From contig CAVSJR010000001.1 of assembly GCA_963728285.1 (NCBI GenBank), forward strand, positions 1 through 64,000: a stretch of 64,000 nucleotides of DNA, given 5' to 3'. The notes under the pieces are model-generated. The model did not search any database. It was not told the origin of the DNA and saw only the letters and a list, made by a program, of their open reading frames with translations. Within the stretch, counting starts at the first letter, position 1, and every line of letters begins with the position of its first letter. The DNA comes from CAVSJR01 sp963728285 (GTDB lineage Bacteria > Actinomycetota > UBA4738 > HRBIN12). The position numbers and the translations under genes were made by a program. Below are positions 46,893 through 55,697 of the stretch, in pieces.

Positions 46893-47808
46893 ATGCAGGT
46901 CGCGGCCGACCGGAGCCTCGCAAAGGATGAGCGCCGGCGACGGCTGGCGGAGAACTTCGCCGGCTGGGGTTTCGCCGGTCCGGCGATCCTGCTCATCCTC
47001 GGCCTGTCGTTCGTCCCGATGGCATGGGCATTCCTGCTCTCGCTGACGAACTCCGACCTCATCTCCGGGGGAAGCTTCATCGGCCTGGACAACTACTCGG
47101 CGCTGGTCAAGGACCCGCTGCTCGCGAAGGCGTTCAAGAACACGGTCATCTTCACGCTCCTGTACCTCCCGGCGGCGCTCGCGGGCGGGCTCGCCGTCGC
47201 GATGATGCTCAGCCGGCGCATCAAGCTGATCGGGTTCTACCGGACCTGCTTCCTCGTCCCGTTCATCGCGGCCTCCGCGGCCGAGGGCCTGCTGATGGGG
47301 TTCATCTTCGACGCCGACTTCGGGATCGTGAACTCCCTGTTCCATCGCGTCGGCATCCCCCGGCAGGGCTTCCTTCAGGATCCCGCCCAGGCGCTGTTCG
47401 TCCTCGCGGTGGTGTACTTCTGGACGCAGTTCGGCTTCAACGTGGTGATCTTCATGGCCGCCCTGCAGGAGGTGCCCCGGGACATCGTGGAGGCCGCGCA
47501 GATCGACGGCGCCTCGAGCTGGTCGGTCTTCCGCCACATCACGCTCCCGACGATCCGGCCCGGTGACCTACTTCCTGCTGGTCTGGGGCGTCATCGAGAC
47601 GTTCCAGTTCTTCGACCTCGTGTTCACGACGACGAAGGGAGGGCCGCTCAATTCCACGATCACGCTCGTGCTGTACATCTGGCAGCTCGCCTTCAACTTC
47701 TTCACCGCCGGGTACGGGGCCGCCGTCGCGTACGTCCTGTTCTTCGCCAGCCTCGCGGTGATTCTGATCGGCCTCCTCTTCGGGCGGCGGAAGGGGCTGG
47801 CCCTGTGA
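46893..47808 (+). CDS. Sugar ABC permease, MalF/UgpA type (frameshift near 47560)
   Basis: About 305 aa over two frames. Six helices; the ABC-coupling EAA loop is EAAQIDGASSWSVFRHITLP. The frame changes directly after LPTIRP (47555-47565); removing one base continues as VTYFLLVWGVIETFQFFDLV, the expected last two helices. Starts 6 bases after the binding-protein stop. Confidence 0.9.
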
Positions 47809-48701
47809 GCTCGGCCGGCCTCGACGCGACCGCGGTGCACCGAGCCCGGATCGACGAGGCGGGCCGGATCGGCCGGCGGCAGGGCTGGCGTCGGGTCGTC
47901 CCGGATCCCTGGCACTTCCTGTTGTTCCCCCTTTCGATCGTGATGGTCATCCCCTTCGTATGGATGGTGGTCACCTCGTTCATGACCGACGCCGAGATCA
48001 ATCGCTTTCCGCCGACGCTCTTTCCGCACGAGCTGTTCACGGGCGGGTACACGGCGGTCCTGCAGGACTCCGACTTCCCGCGCTGGTTCCTGAACACGCT
48101 CTTCGTCTCGGCGGTCGTCGTCGGGTCCCAGCTCGTGATGTGCAGCCTGGCCGGGTACGCGTTCTCGCGCATCCGCTTCGCCGGGAAGCGGTTCATGTTC
48201 CCGCTGCTGCTGGCGACCGCGCTGATCCCGTTCCAGCTCACGGTCATCCCCACGTTCCTGCTCTTCTACAAGCTGCACCTCATCAACACGCTCGGCGCCC
48301 TGATCGTCCCGCAGCTGACGTCGGTGTTCGGCATCTACCTCATGTCGTCGTTCTTCCAGTCGTTCCCCCGGGAGCTCGAGGAGGCGGCGCAGATCGACGG
48401 GTGCACGCGTCTGGGGACGTTCTTCCGGATCGTCCTTCCCCTCGCCCGTCCCGCGCTCGCCGCGCTCGCCATCATCACGTTCATCTACGCCTGGAACGAC
48501 CTGTTCTGGCCGCTCATCGCGATCACCTCGACCAAGCTCTACACCGTGCAGCTCGGGCTCACCACGTTCCAGGGGATCCACCGCACGGAGTGGTCCGCCA
48601 TCATGGCCGGGACGGTCCTCACGACGGCGCCGGTGCTGCTGGTGTTCCTGATCGGGCAGCGTCGGTTCGTGCAGGCCCTCACCGGAGCCGTGAAGGGATA
48701 G
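47805..48701 (+). CDS. Sugar ABC permease, MalG/UgpE type
   Basis: 298 aa from a GTG overlapping the first permease stop (GTGA). Six helices, EAA loop EEAAQIDGCTRLGTFFRIVLP, and the usual N-terminal FVWMVVTSFMTDAEI. Forms the membrane channel with the preceding permease; the MalK-type ATPase is encoded divergently. Confidence 0.94.
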   Translation: MSSAGLDATAVHRARIDEAGRIGRRQGWRRVVPDPWHFLLFPLSIVMVIPFVWMVVTSFMTDAEINRFPPTLFPHELFTGGYTAVLQDSDFPRWFLNTLFVSAVVVGSQLVMCSLAGYAFSRIRFAGKRFMFPLLLATALIPFQLTVIPTFLLFYKLHLINTLGALIVPQLTSVFGIYLMSSFFQSFPRELEEAAQIDGCTRLGTFFRIVLPLARPALAALAIITFIYAWNDLFWPLIAITSTKLYTVQLGLTTFQGIHRTEWSAIMAGTVLTTAPVLLVFLIGQRRFVQALTGAVKG

Positions 48702-48734
48702 CGGGGATCCTGTCATGCGGGACGAACGGAGATC

Positions 48735-49100
48735 GTGGCGGAGGATGCGCCGCGCGGCACCGGTGCCTACTCCCAGGCCGTGAGGGCCGGGGACTTCGTG
48801 TTCGTCTCGGGGCAGGGCCCGCTCGATCCGCGCACGCTGCAGGTCCGCGGCGACACGATCCAGGAGCAGACGGAGCACACCCTCCGCAACGTCCAGGCCA
48901 TCGCGGAGGCGGCGGGGGGAACGCTCGGCGACGTGGTCAAGGTATCGGCGTTCCTGTCGTCGATCGACGACTTCGCGGCCTTCGACGAGACCTACGCGCG
49001 AATCGTCGACGTCCACCCGCGGCCCGCGAGGACCACGGTGGCATGCGAGCTGAAGGGCATCATGATCGAGATCGACGTCGTCCTGTACGTGCCGCAGTGA
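48735..49100 (+). CDS. RidA-family enamine/imine deaminase
   Basis: 121 aa. RidA/YjgF signature: GAYSQAVRAGDFVFVSGQGPLD, TLRNVQAIAEAAGGTLGDVV, and PRPARTTVACELKGIMIEID with the catalytic Arg. Hydrolyses reactive 2-aminoacrylate-type imines released by PLP enzymes. The next gene, a PLP enzyme, starts inside its stop codon, which fits a direct partnership. Confidence 0.93.
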   Translation: MAEDAPRGTGAYSQAVRAGDFVFVSGQGPLDPRTLQVRGDTIQEQTEHTLRNVQAIAEAAGGTLGDVVKVSAFLSSIDDFAAFDETYARIVDVHPRPARTTVACELKGIMIEIDVVLYVPQ

Positions 49101-50217
49101 GGGAGCGCGGCGTGGCCGGCGTCGTGGCGGAGCTCGATACCCCAGCGCTGCTGTTCGACCTCGACGCGATGGAACGCAACCTCGTCGAGATGGCGACGAT
49201 CGCGAGGGACGCCGGCGTGGCCCTCCGCCCGCACACGAAGACGCACAAGTGCCCGGAGATCGCTCGCATGCAGACCGACCTCGGCGCCCGGGGCATCACC
49301 GTGGCCAAGCTCGGAGAGGCCGAGGTCATGGCGGACGCGGGCTTCGATGACCTGCTCGTCGCGTATCCCATCGTCGGCGAGTCGAAGCTCAAGCGCCTCC
49401 GCGCGCTCTCGGAGCGGGCCCGAGTGCGGGTGAGCCTCGATTCCGTCGACGTCGCGGAGGGCATCGGCGCCGTCGGCCTCGACGGCGGGAGCCCCATGGG
49501 CGTGCTGGTCGAGGTCGACACGGGGCTCCATCGGATGGGCCGCCCGCCCGGTGAGCCGTCCGCCGAGCTCGTCCTCGACATCGCGCGCGTCCCGGGCGTC
49601 GAGGTCGTGGGGCTGCTCACCCACGCCGGCCACGCGTACCGGGCCGGCTCGGTCGCCGAGCTCGAGGCGATCGCCGAACGCGAGGCCGGCGAGCTCCTGG
49701 AGACGGCCGAGCGATGCGAACGGGGCGGCGTCCCGATCCGAGAGATCAGCGTGGGATCCACCCCCACGGCCAGGATGGTGGCGGCCGCCGCCGGCGTGAG
49801 CGAGATCCGGCCCGGCACGTACGTCTTCAACGACGTCCAGCAGATGCGGCTCGGGACGGCGACCGAGGGGACGTGCGCGGCGCGGGTCCTCGCGACCGTC
49901 GTGGCGCTGCCGTGGCGCGACCGGTTCGTGATCGATGCGGGGAGCAAGGCACTCTCCTCCGACGGGGGCGACGGCCCGCCGTATCCCGGGAGGGGGGTCG
50001 TCGCCGGGCGCGGGGACCTCACGCTCGAGGCCCTCACGGAGGAGCACGGCGTCGGAACTCGCGACCCCGGCGGGCCCCACTGGCGATCGGCGATCGCATC
50101 GAGGTGATCCCCGTCCACGTCTGCGGGTGCGTGAACCTCTTCGACGTCGCCTACGGGGTGCGCGACGGAAGGGTGGATCGCACCTTCGAGATCGCCGCGC
50201 GCGGGAAGGTCGGCTGA
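49097..50217 (+). CDS. D-threonine aldolase / D-serine or glucosaminate dehydratase-like PLP enzyme (frameshifted near 50050-50090)
   Basis: About 372 aa. Alanine-racemase N-terminal barrel with the PLP lysine in LRPHTKTHKCPEIARMQ, then LVEVDTGLHRMG, GLLTHAGHAYRAG, SVGSTPTARM; the C-terminal domain ends with IEVIPVHVCGCVNLFD, the His/Cys metal site of this family. Relatives are D-threonine aldolase, D-serine dehydratase and D-glucosaminate dehydratase. Near 50050-50090 the frame changes twice, each equal to one extra base, just before the GDRIEV motif. Coupled to RidA. Confidence 0.88.
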
Positions 50218-50219
50218 GC

Positions 50220-50975
50220 GTGCGAGGGCTTGAGGGCAAGGGCGTCCTCGTGAGCGGCGGCGGCGGAGGGATCGGCCGAGCCACCTCGCGGCGCTTCCTC
50301 GAGGAGGGCGCCCGCGTCTACGTGACCGCGCTCGAGTCGGACGAGGTCGACGCCGTCGCCGACGAGCTCCGCCCGATCGGATGGATCCAGGGTTCCCGCT
50401 GCGACGTCCGGCGCGCGGACGACGTCGCCGGCGTGGTGGAGCGGGCCGACGATGCACTCGGTGGGATCGACGTGCTCGCCAACAACGCCGGGGTGGCGTG
50501 GAAGGAACCGTTCCTCGACATCACGACCGAGAGCTGGGACCGGATGCTCGAGGTCAATCTCCGCGGCATGTTCCTCGTGGCCCAGGCGGGGGCGAGGCGG
50601 ATGATCCGGCGCGGACGCTCCGGCTGCATCGTCAACATGGCCTCCACGAACGCGCTCGGCGGCGAGGAGGACTTCGCCCATTACAACGCCTCGAAGGCGG
50701 GCGTCCTGCTCCTGACCAAGACGATGGCCGTGGAGCTCGGCCCGCTGGGCGTGCGCGTGAACTGCATCTGCCCGGGCTTCATCGACACGCCGCTGAACCG
50801 CCACCTCGCCGACGAGGAGGAGATGGCGTCCTACGAGCGTGAGAGGATCCCGCTCGGGCGCCGCGGCAATGCCGAGGAGGTGGGGGCGGCGTTCGCGTTC
50901 CTGGCATCGGACGATGCGTCCTTCGTCCACGGCGCCGCCCTCGTCGTCGACGGCGGACAGACGGCGGTGATGTAG
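50220..50975 (+). CDS. Short-chain dehydrogenase/reductase
   Basis: 251 aa, GTG start two bases after the PLP gene stop. Classical SDR: cofactor loop VLVSGGGGGIGRAT, LANNAGVAW, catalytic Ser in NMASTNALGG, YNASKAG with Tyr and Lys, CPGFIDTP. Probably NAD(H)-dependent on a sugar or sugar acid; residues after strand 2 (ALESDEV) do not clearly mark NADP. Confidence 0.93.
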   Translation: MRGLEGKGVLVSGGGGGIGRATSRRFLEEGARVYVTALESDEVDAVADELRPIGWIQGSRCDVRRADDVAGVVERADDALGGIDVLANNAGVAWKEPFLDITTESWDRMLEVNLRGMFLVAQAGARRMIRRGRSGCIVNMASTNALGGEEDFAHYNASKAGVLLLTKTMAVELGPLGVRVNCICPGFIDTPLNRHLADEEEMASYERERIPLGRRGNAEEVGAAFAFLASDDASFVHGAALVVDGGQTAVM

Positions 50976-50988
50976 GACGGGAGGGGAC

Positions 50989-51849
50989 ATGGACGGTGCG
51001 GTGGATCACGAGGGCGCGACCGTGCTGGAGCGCGTCCGGACGGCCGGATCCGGCTCGGGCGGCGTCGCCCTCTCGTGGCTCGGGCAGGCCGGCTTCGTTC
51101 TGCGGGCCGGCGAGACCGTCGCCCTCGTCGATCCGTTCCTGTCCCCGTATCGAGGTCGCGCCTACGAGAGCGGGCTGGCTCCGGCCGAGGCGACCGCCAT
51201 CGATCTCGTGCTGGTCACCCACGAGCACGTCGATCACTTCGATGCCGAGGCGGCGCCCGCGATCGCCGCCGCATCGCCGGGCGCCGTCTTCGTCGTTCCC
51301 GCGCCGATCGTCGACATGGTGACGGAGGTGGGCGTGCCGCCGGATCGGGTCGTCGGCGCCCAGCCCGGCGACCGGCTGGACCTCGCGGGGGTCGCGATCC
51401 ATCCGGTCCCCGCGCGGCACGGCGTCACGATGGACGATGCGTACGGGTTCGGCGAGGAGCTGTCCGGCGGGCTGGTCCGCTTCCTCGGATACGTGGTCGA
51501 CGCGGGGGGCGTGCGCCTCTACCACGCGGGCGACACCATCCACTACGCCGGCATGGAGACGCGGCTGGCCGACATGCGGATCGACCTCGCGATGCTGCCC
51601 ATCAACGGCCGCGATCCGGAGCGGGAGTCGCGAGGCCTCGTCGGCAACCTGAACGAGCGCGAGGCGGCGTGGCTCGCGCGGGAGATGCGCGCGGACCTCC
51701 TCGTGCCGATGCACTACGACCTGTTCCCCGGCAACCGCGGCTATCCCTCCCTGCTCCTGCACAGCATCGAGCGCGATCATCCCGGCGTCGCCGTCCACGT
51801 CCCGGTCCGGGATCGGGCGTTCGTCTACACCGCGCCCGGGTCCCGGTGA
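50989..51849 (+). CDS. Metallo-beta-lactamase-fold hydrolase, UlaG lactonase-like
   Basis: 286 aa. LGQAGFVLRAGETVALVDPF, metal site VLVTHEHVDHFD, LYHAGDTIHYAG, MLPINGRD and the ending LLVPMHYDLFPGN resemble UlaG (L-ascorbate-6-phosphate lactonase). A sugar-lactone hydrolase is the best guess. Sits between SDR and zinc dehydrogenase in one operon. Confidence 0.85.
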   Translation: MDGAVDHEGATVLERVRTAGSGSGGVALSWLGQAGFVLRAGETVALVDPFLSPYRGRAYESGLAPAEATAIDLVLVTHEHVDHFDAEAAPAIAAASPGAVFVVPAPIVDMVTEVGVPPDRVVGAQPGDRLDLAGVAIHPVPARHGVTMDDAYGFGEELSGGLVRFLGYVVDAGGVRLYHAGDTIHYAGMETRLADMRIDLAMLPINGRDPERESRGLVGNLNEREAAWLAREMRADLLVPMHYDLFPGNRGYPSLLLHSIERDHPGVAVHVPVRDRAFVYTAPGSR

Positions 51850-52859
51850 AGGCGCTCGTCTACCTCGGCCCGCACCGGATGCAGCTTCAGGAGGTGCCCC
51901 GGCCCGTTCCGGCCGCCGGGGAGGTCCTCGTCCGGGTCCGCGCCTCGGCGATCTGCGGATCCGACCTTCACGGGTTCCGCCATGAGAGCTCCCGCCGCGT
52001 CCCCCCGCTCGTCATGGGGCACGAGGCGGTGGGGACGATCCACGAGGTCGGCGCCGGCGTCGACGACGCGAGGCTGGGCGAGCGTGCAGTCCTCAAGCCG
52101 ATCCTCGCGTGCGGCGAGTGCGCCGCGTGCCGCATCGGACGGGTCAATCACTGCCCGGACGGGCGGCTCGTCGGACGCGACGTCGCCGGCGGATTCGCCG
52201 AGTACATCGCCGTCCCCTCGGGCGCGGCCGTGCCCCTCCCCGACGGCGTGCCCGACGACGTCGGGACGCTGACCGAGCCGCTGTCCAACGCGGTCCACGT
52301 CGCGAGCCGGTCCGTCGCCGCCGGGGACCGGGTGTTCGTGATCGGCGCGGGTCCGATCGGTGTGCTCATGGCCCGTGCGTCGCTGCTGTTCGGCGCGGAG
52401 CGCGTGTTCATCACGGATCCGGTCGCCGAGCGACTGGAGCTCGCGCGCGCCCAGGGCGCCCGGCCGCTCATCGCCGACGATCCCCTGCCGGAGCTGCTCG
52501 AGGCGACCGGAGGCGAGGGGGCCCGGGTGGTGATCGACGCCGCCGGGTTCGAGTCGACGTGGGCGCTGGCACTGCGGGCCGTCGCGGTCGGGGGACGCAT
52601 CTGCGAGGTCGGCCTCGGCTCGGCGTCGGGCAGGCTGGACTACTTCACCGTCCTCGAGAAGGAGGCGACGATCACCGGCTCCTATGCCTGGACGGACGAG
52701 GACTTCGGGCGGGCGCTCGCGTTGCTGGCCGAGGGGCGGCTGGACTCCGACGGCTGGATCTCCCACATGCCGCTCGCGCAGGGCCAGCGCGCCTTCGAGG
52801 AGCTCGAGGACGGAGCCGGCCGCTTCAAGATCGTGCTCGATCCGTGGCCGGGCGCCTGA
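51846..52859 (+). CDS. Zinc-dependent alcohol/polyol dehydrogenase
   Basis: 337 aa from a GTG overlapping the previous stop (GTGA). MDR family: catalytic zinc in AICGSDLHGF and GHEAVGTI, structural-zinc cysteines CGECAACRIGRVNHC, NAD site VIGAGPIGVLMARASLL. Close in form to sorbitol/threonine/galactitol dehydrogenases. Last gene of the operon. Confidence 0.93.
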   Translation: MKALVYLGPHRMQLQEVPRPVPAAGEVLVRVRASAICGSDLHGFRHESSRRVPPLVMGHEAVGTIHEVGAGVDDARLGERAVLKPILACGECAACRIGRVNHCPDGRLVGRDVAGGFAEYIAVPSGAAVPLPDGVPDDVGTLTEPLSNAVHVASRSVAAGDRVFVIGAGPIGVLMARASLLFGAERVFITDPVAERLELARAQGARPLIADDPLPELLEATGGEGARVVIDAAGFESTWALALRAVAVGGRICEVGLGSASGRLDYFTVLEKEATITGSYAWTDEDFGRALALLAEGRLDSDGWISHMPLAQGQRAFEELEDGAGRFKIVLDPWPGA

Positions 52860-52896
52860 GCACTCGGCCCACCCCGCTCGCAGCCGCCGTGCGGCC

Positions 52897-53841
52897 TCAC
52901 CCGTCGACTCGGCGCACCTCCGCGCCGGCGGCGAGCAGCTCCGCCCGGGCCGGATCGAGCCGGCCGGCCCCGGGGAGCTCCGCGTTCGCGGCGGCGGCCC
53001 CCAGCGCGAGCGCGATCGCGTCGGGCCAGGAGCGGTCGAGCTCGAGGGCCACCACCATCCCCGCGAGGAACGAGTCGCCGCTGCCGACCGGATAGCGTCC
53101 TCGCACGTACAGCCGTCCCTCCCACCGCGACCCGTCCGGGGCCGCCACCACGACCCCCTTCGCGCCTCGCGTGACCAATCCGGCGTGACCCTCGCCGCCC
53201 GCGAGCGCGCGGAGCTCATCGGCCGCCGAGAACGCCTCCTCGCGCGTGGAGGTCGCCGTCCCGAGGAGCTCCCCCGCCTCCGAGGCGTTCACCTTGACGA
53301 TGTCGGGACCGCTCCCGATCGCCTCGCGCAGGGGCTCCTGCGCGGCGTCCAGGGCCACGGGCACGCGTGCGTCGCGGGCGTCCGCGACGATCTGGGCGTA
53401 GCCGTCGTGCGGAGACCCCGGCGGCAGCGAGCCCGAGATCGTCAGCCAGCGCGCCTCGGGCAGCAGCGAGGCGACGGCGTGTTCGAGCTCCGGCCACGCC
53501 ACCGACGGGATCTCGGTCCCGCGCTCGTAGAACTCCGTCAAACCGCCGGTCTCGCGGTCGGCGACCGACAGCGAGGCCCGCGTCTCGCCGTGGCTCCAGA
53601 CGAAGGATCCCTTGACTCCCTCGGCCGAGAGCGACTCCTCCATCCATTTGCCGGCATGCCCGCGCAGGAGCGCAACCGCGCGCACGTCGGCCCCGAGCGC
53701 GGCCGCGGCGCGCGCGACGTTGAGTCCCTTGCCGCCGGGCACCTGCACGAAGCCGGTGGGCCGGTGGATCGCCCCGGGCACGAGCCGTTCGATCTCGAAG
53801 AGCTTGTCGACCGAGGGGTTCGCCGACACCGCGACGATCAT
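52897..53841 (-). CDS. PfkB-family phosphosugar kinase (1-phosphofructokinase/LacC type)
   Basis: 314 aa. ANPSVDKLFEIERLVPG, the GGKGLNVARAAAALGADV signature and the C-terminal GSGDSFLAGMVVALE anion hole with the catalytic Asp. LacC/FruK kinases phosphorylate tagatose-6-P or fructose-1-P. ATG overlaps the stop of the other PfkB gene (ATGA). Convergent with the dehydrogenase. Confidence 0.92.
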   Translation of the reverse strand: MIVAVSANPSVDKLFEIERLVPGAIHRPTGFVQVPGGKGLNVARAAAALGADVRAVALLRGHAGKWMEESLSAEGVKGSFVWSHGETRASLSVADRETGGLTEFYERGTEIPSVAWPELEHAVASLLPEARWLTISGSLPPGSPHDGYAQIVADARDARVPVALDAAQEPLREAIGSGPDIVKVNASEAGELLGTATSTREEAFSAADELRALAGGEGHAGLVTRGAKGVVVAAPDGSRWEGRLYVRGRYPVGSGDSFLAGMVVALELDRSWPDAIALALGAAAANAELPGAGRLDPARAELLAAGAEVRRVDG

Positions 53842-54776
53842 GTCGCTTCCAGCTCATCGATCGCGGAGACCGCCTCGTCCATCGTCGGCTGCGCCGCGAT
53901 CCCTCCGGCCGCTCGCGTGGACAGGGACCCGCACGCGACGGCCAGCTGCAGACAGCGGTTGATCGGCCAGCCCTGGAGGCGCCCGGCGAGGAACCCCGCG
54001 TCGAAGCTGTCGCCCGCGCCGGTGGTGTCCACGACGTCGACCGGCACCGCCTCCACGTGCACCAGCTCGTCGCCCGCCTTCGCGAGCCCGCCGCCCTGTC
54101 CGAACTTCACGGCCAGCGTCGTCCCACGCTCCGACAGCGACTCGGTGGCGACGTCGATGTCGTCGATGCCGGTGATGGCCCTGGCCTCCGCCGAGTTGGG
54201 CAGAAAGACGTCCGTGAGCCACAGGAGGTCGAGCAGGCCCGCGTTCCATCGCTCGTTCGGATCCCAGTTGGGATCGATGGAGGTCGTTGCGCCGGCCCGA
54301 TGAGCCTTGTCGAACAGGGCCGGAAGGTCGGGCTGCAGCGCCTCCTGAAGGTAGTAGGAGCTCACGTGGACGTGCCGGGCGTCGGCGAGGAGGTCGAGGT
54401 CGACGTCGTCGCCGCGGAGGGCGTCGATGGTGCCGAGGGCGGTCAGCATCGCCCGATCCTCGCCCCGCGACAGCACGGCCGTGACGCCGGTCGGCCGGTC
54501 GGGATCGACCCGACTCACGGAGGCGTCGACGTCTCGCTCGTGGAGCGCATCGAGCATGAACCGACCGAACGGGTCGTCGCCGAGGAGCCCCAGGAACGCG
54601 GTCCGCAGCCCCAGGCGGGCTGCACCACACGCCATGATCGCGCCCGAGCCGCCGACCATGAGCCGGGCCTCCTCCACGATGTGCTCGTGCTGCCCGAAGG
54701 CGGGGACGACGTCGCCGCCCCGAAAGAGGAGATCGGGATTCGCATCGCCGATCACCACCACATCGAATCGCGCCAT
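53838..54776 (-). CDS. PfkB-family sugar kinase (ribokinase/KDG kinase type)
   Basis: 312 aa. VVVIGDANPDLLFRGG, VGGSGAIMACGAARLG, and DTTGAGDSFDAGFLAGRL with the catalytic Asp. Could phosphorylate 2-keto-3-deoxy-gluconate, fructosamine or a free sugar. Its TATCGT -10 box (54783-54788) is 6 bases before the ATG and overlaps the -10 of the divergent macro-domain gene. Confidence 0.92.
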   Translation of the reverse strand: MARFDVVVIGDANPDLLFRGGDVVPAFGQHEHIVEEARLMVGGSGAIMACGAARLGLRTAFLGLLGDDPFGRFMLDALHERDVDASVSRVDPDRPTGVTAVLSRGEDRAMLTALGTIDALRGDDVDLDLLADARHVHVSSYYLQEALQPDLPALFDKAHRAGATTSIDPNWDPNERWNAGLLDLLWLTDVFLPNSAEARAITGIDDIDVATESLSERGTTLAVKFGQGGGLAKAGDELVHVEAVPVDVVDTTGAGDSFDAGFLAGRLQGWPINRCLQLAVACGSLSTRAAGGIAAQPTMDEAVSAIDELEAT

Positions 54777-54781
54777 GCGGC

Positions 54782-54788
54782 TACGATA
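54782..54788. promoter_or_regulatory. Overlapping divergent -10 boxes (PfkB kinase and macro-domain genes)
   Basis: Plus strand TACGAT (54782-54787) lies 6 bases before the macro gene GTG; minus strand TATCGT (54783-54788) lies 6 bases before the kinase ATG. The two hexamers share five base pairs, so the two leaderless promoters could not be occupied together. Confidence 0.5.
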
Positions 54789-54793
54789 CCGGG

Positions 54794-55318
54794 GTGCCCC
54801 GCATCGTTCTGGAGCAGGGCGATATCGCCGCTCACGAGGCGGACGCGATCGTCAACGCCGCCAACTCCACGCTGCTCGGCGGCGGGGGCGTGGACGGAGC
54901 GATTCACCGCCGGGGCGGACTCGAGATCCTCGAGGCGTGCCGGAGGCTGCGCGCCGAGCGGTTCCCCGAAGGCCTGCCGACGGGCATGGCGGTCGAGACG
55001 ACCGCCGGCGAGCTGCCGGCCCGCTGGGTGATCCACACGGTCGGGCCCGTCTTCAGCCGCCACGAGGACCGCTCCGACCTGCTGAAGAGCTGTCACACCG
55101 AGTCGTTACGCGTCGCCGACACGCTCGGCGCGCGCACCGTCGCCTTTCCGGCCATCTCCACCGGCGTCTACGGCTACCCGCTCGACCTCGCGGCGCCGGT
55201 GGCCATCCGCGCGGTGCTGGAGGCAGACACGCGGGTCGAGGAGGCACGGTTCGTGCTCTACGACGACGGGGCGTTCCGAGCGTTCGAGGCCGCGTTGCGC
55301 TCGACGACGCCGCGTTGA
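54794..55318 (+). CDS. Macro-domain ADP-ribose hydrolase
   Basis: 174 aa. Macro signature DAIVNAANSTLLGGGGVDGA with the catalytic-loop glycines, WVIHTVGPVF and AFPAISTGVYGYPL. Members remove O-acetyl or ADP-ribose groups from metabolites or proteins. GTG start. Confidence 0.94.
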   Translation: MPRIVLEQGDIAAHEADAIVNAANSTLLGGGGVDGAIHRRGGLEILEACRRLRAERFPEGLPTGMAVETTAGELPARWVIHTVGPVFSRHEDRSDLLKSCHTESLRVADTLGARTVAFPAISTGVYGYPLDLAAPVAIRAVLEADTRVEEARFVLYDDGAFRAFEAALRSTTPR

Positions 55319-55364
55319 TTCCGGTCCGGCGTCACCACGCGCGCTGATAGGATCCGGATCTGCG

Positions 55365-55697
55365 ATGGGCGATCTCAACCATCCCAAGGGGGTGTACGAG
55401 CGCCTCGATCGGATCCAACTCGTCGACTGCCGCGAGCAGGACGAGTGGGACGCGGGGCGGATCGACGGCGCGATCCTGCTTCCCCTGAACTCGATCCTGT
55501 CGGGGGCGGGCGCGGATCTCGACCCGTCCAAGCCCGTCGTGGTCGTGTGCCGCTCCGGCAATCGCAGCGAGCTCGCCGCGATGATGCTCCAGGCTCGGGG
55601 CTTCGATGCTCACAACCTCGAGGGCGGGATGGAGGACTGGGCGTCGGAGGGACTCCCCTTCACCGCCCCCGACGGGTCGCCCGGCCGCGTCGCCTGA
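55365..55697 (+). CDS. Rhodanese-like sulfurtransferase
   Basis: 110 aa, single domain: IQLVDCREQDEWDAGRIDGA, active loop VVCRSGNRSELAA with the Cys, and HNLEGGMEDWA. Transfers sulfane sulfur. TAGGAT at 55348-55353 precedes the ATG by 11 bases. Its 3' end overlaps the convergent ctaG frame by 88 bases. Confidence 0.93.
   Translation: MGDLNHPKGVYERLDRIQLVDCREQDEWDAGRIDGAILLPLNSILSGAGADLDPSKPVVVVCRSGNRSELAAMMLQARGFDAHNLEGGMEDWASEGLPFTAPDGSPGRVA

Noticed and set aside
45298..46923. Long antisense frame opposite the binding-protein gene
   Set aside because: Typical GC-rich shadow frame; no domain, and the opposite strand has a clear lipoprotein.
45627..48701. A 1024-residue open frame across the transport operon
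   Set aside because: It is an out-of-frame read of the binding protein that then joins the two permease frames; only the permease parts are real.
47960..50107. A 715-residue open frame
   Set aside because: An out-of-frame read of permease 2 and RidA followed by the PLP enzyme; only the last part is coding.
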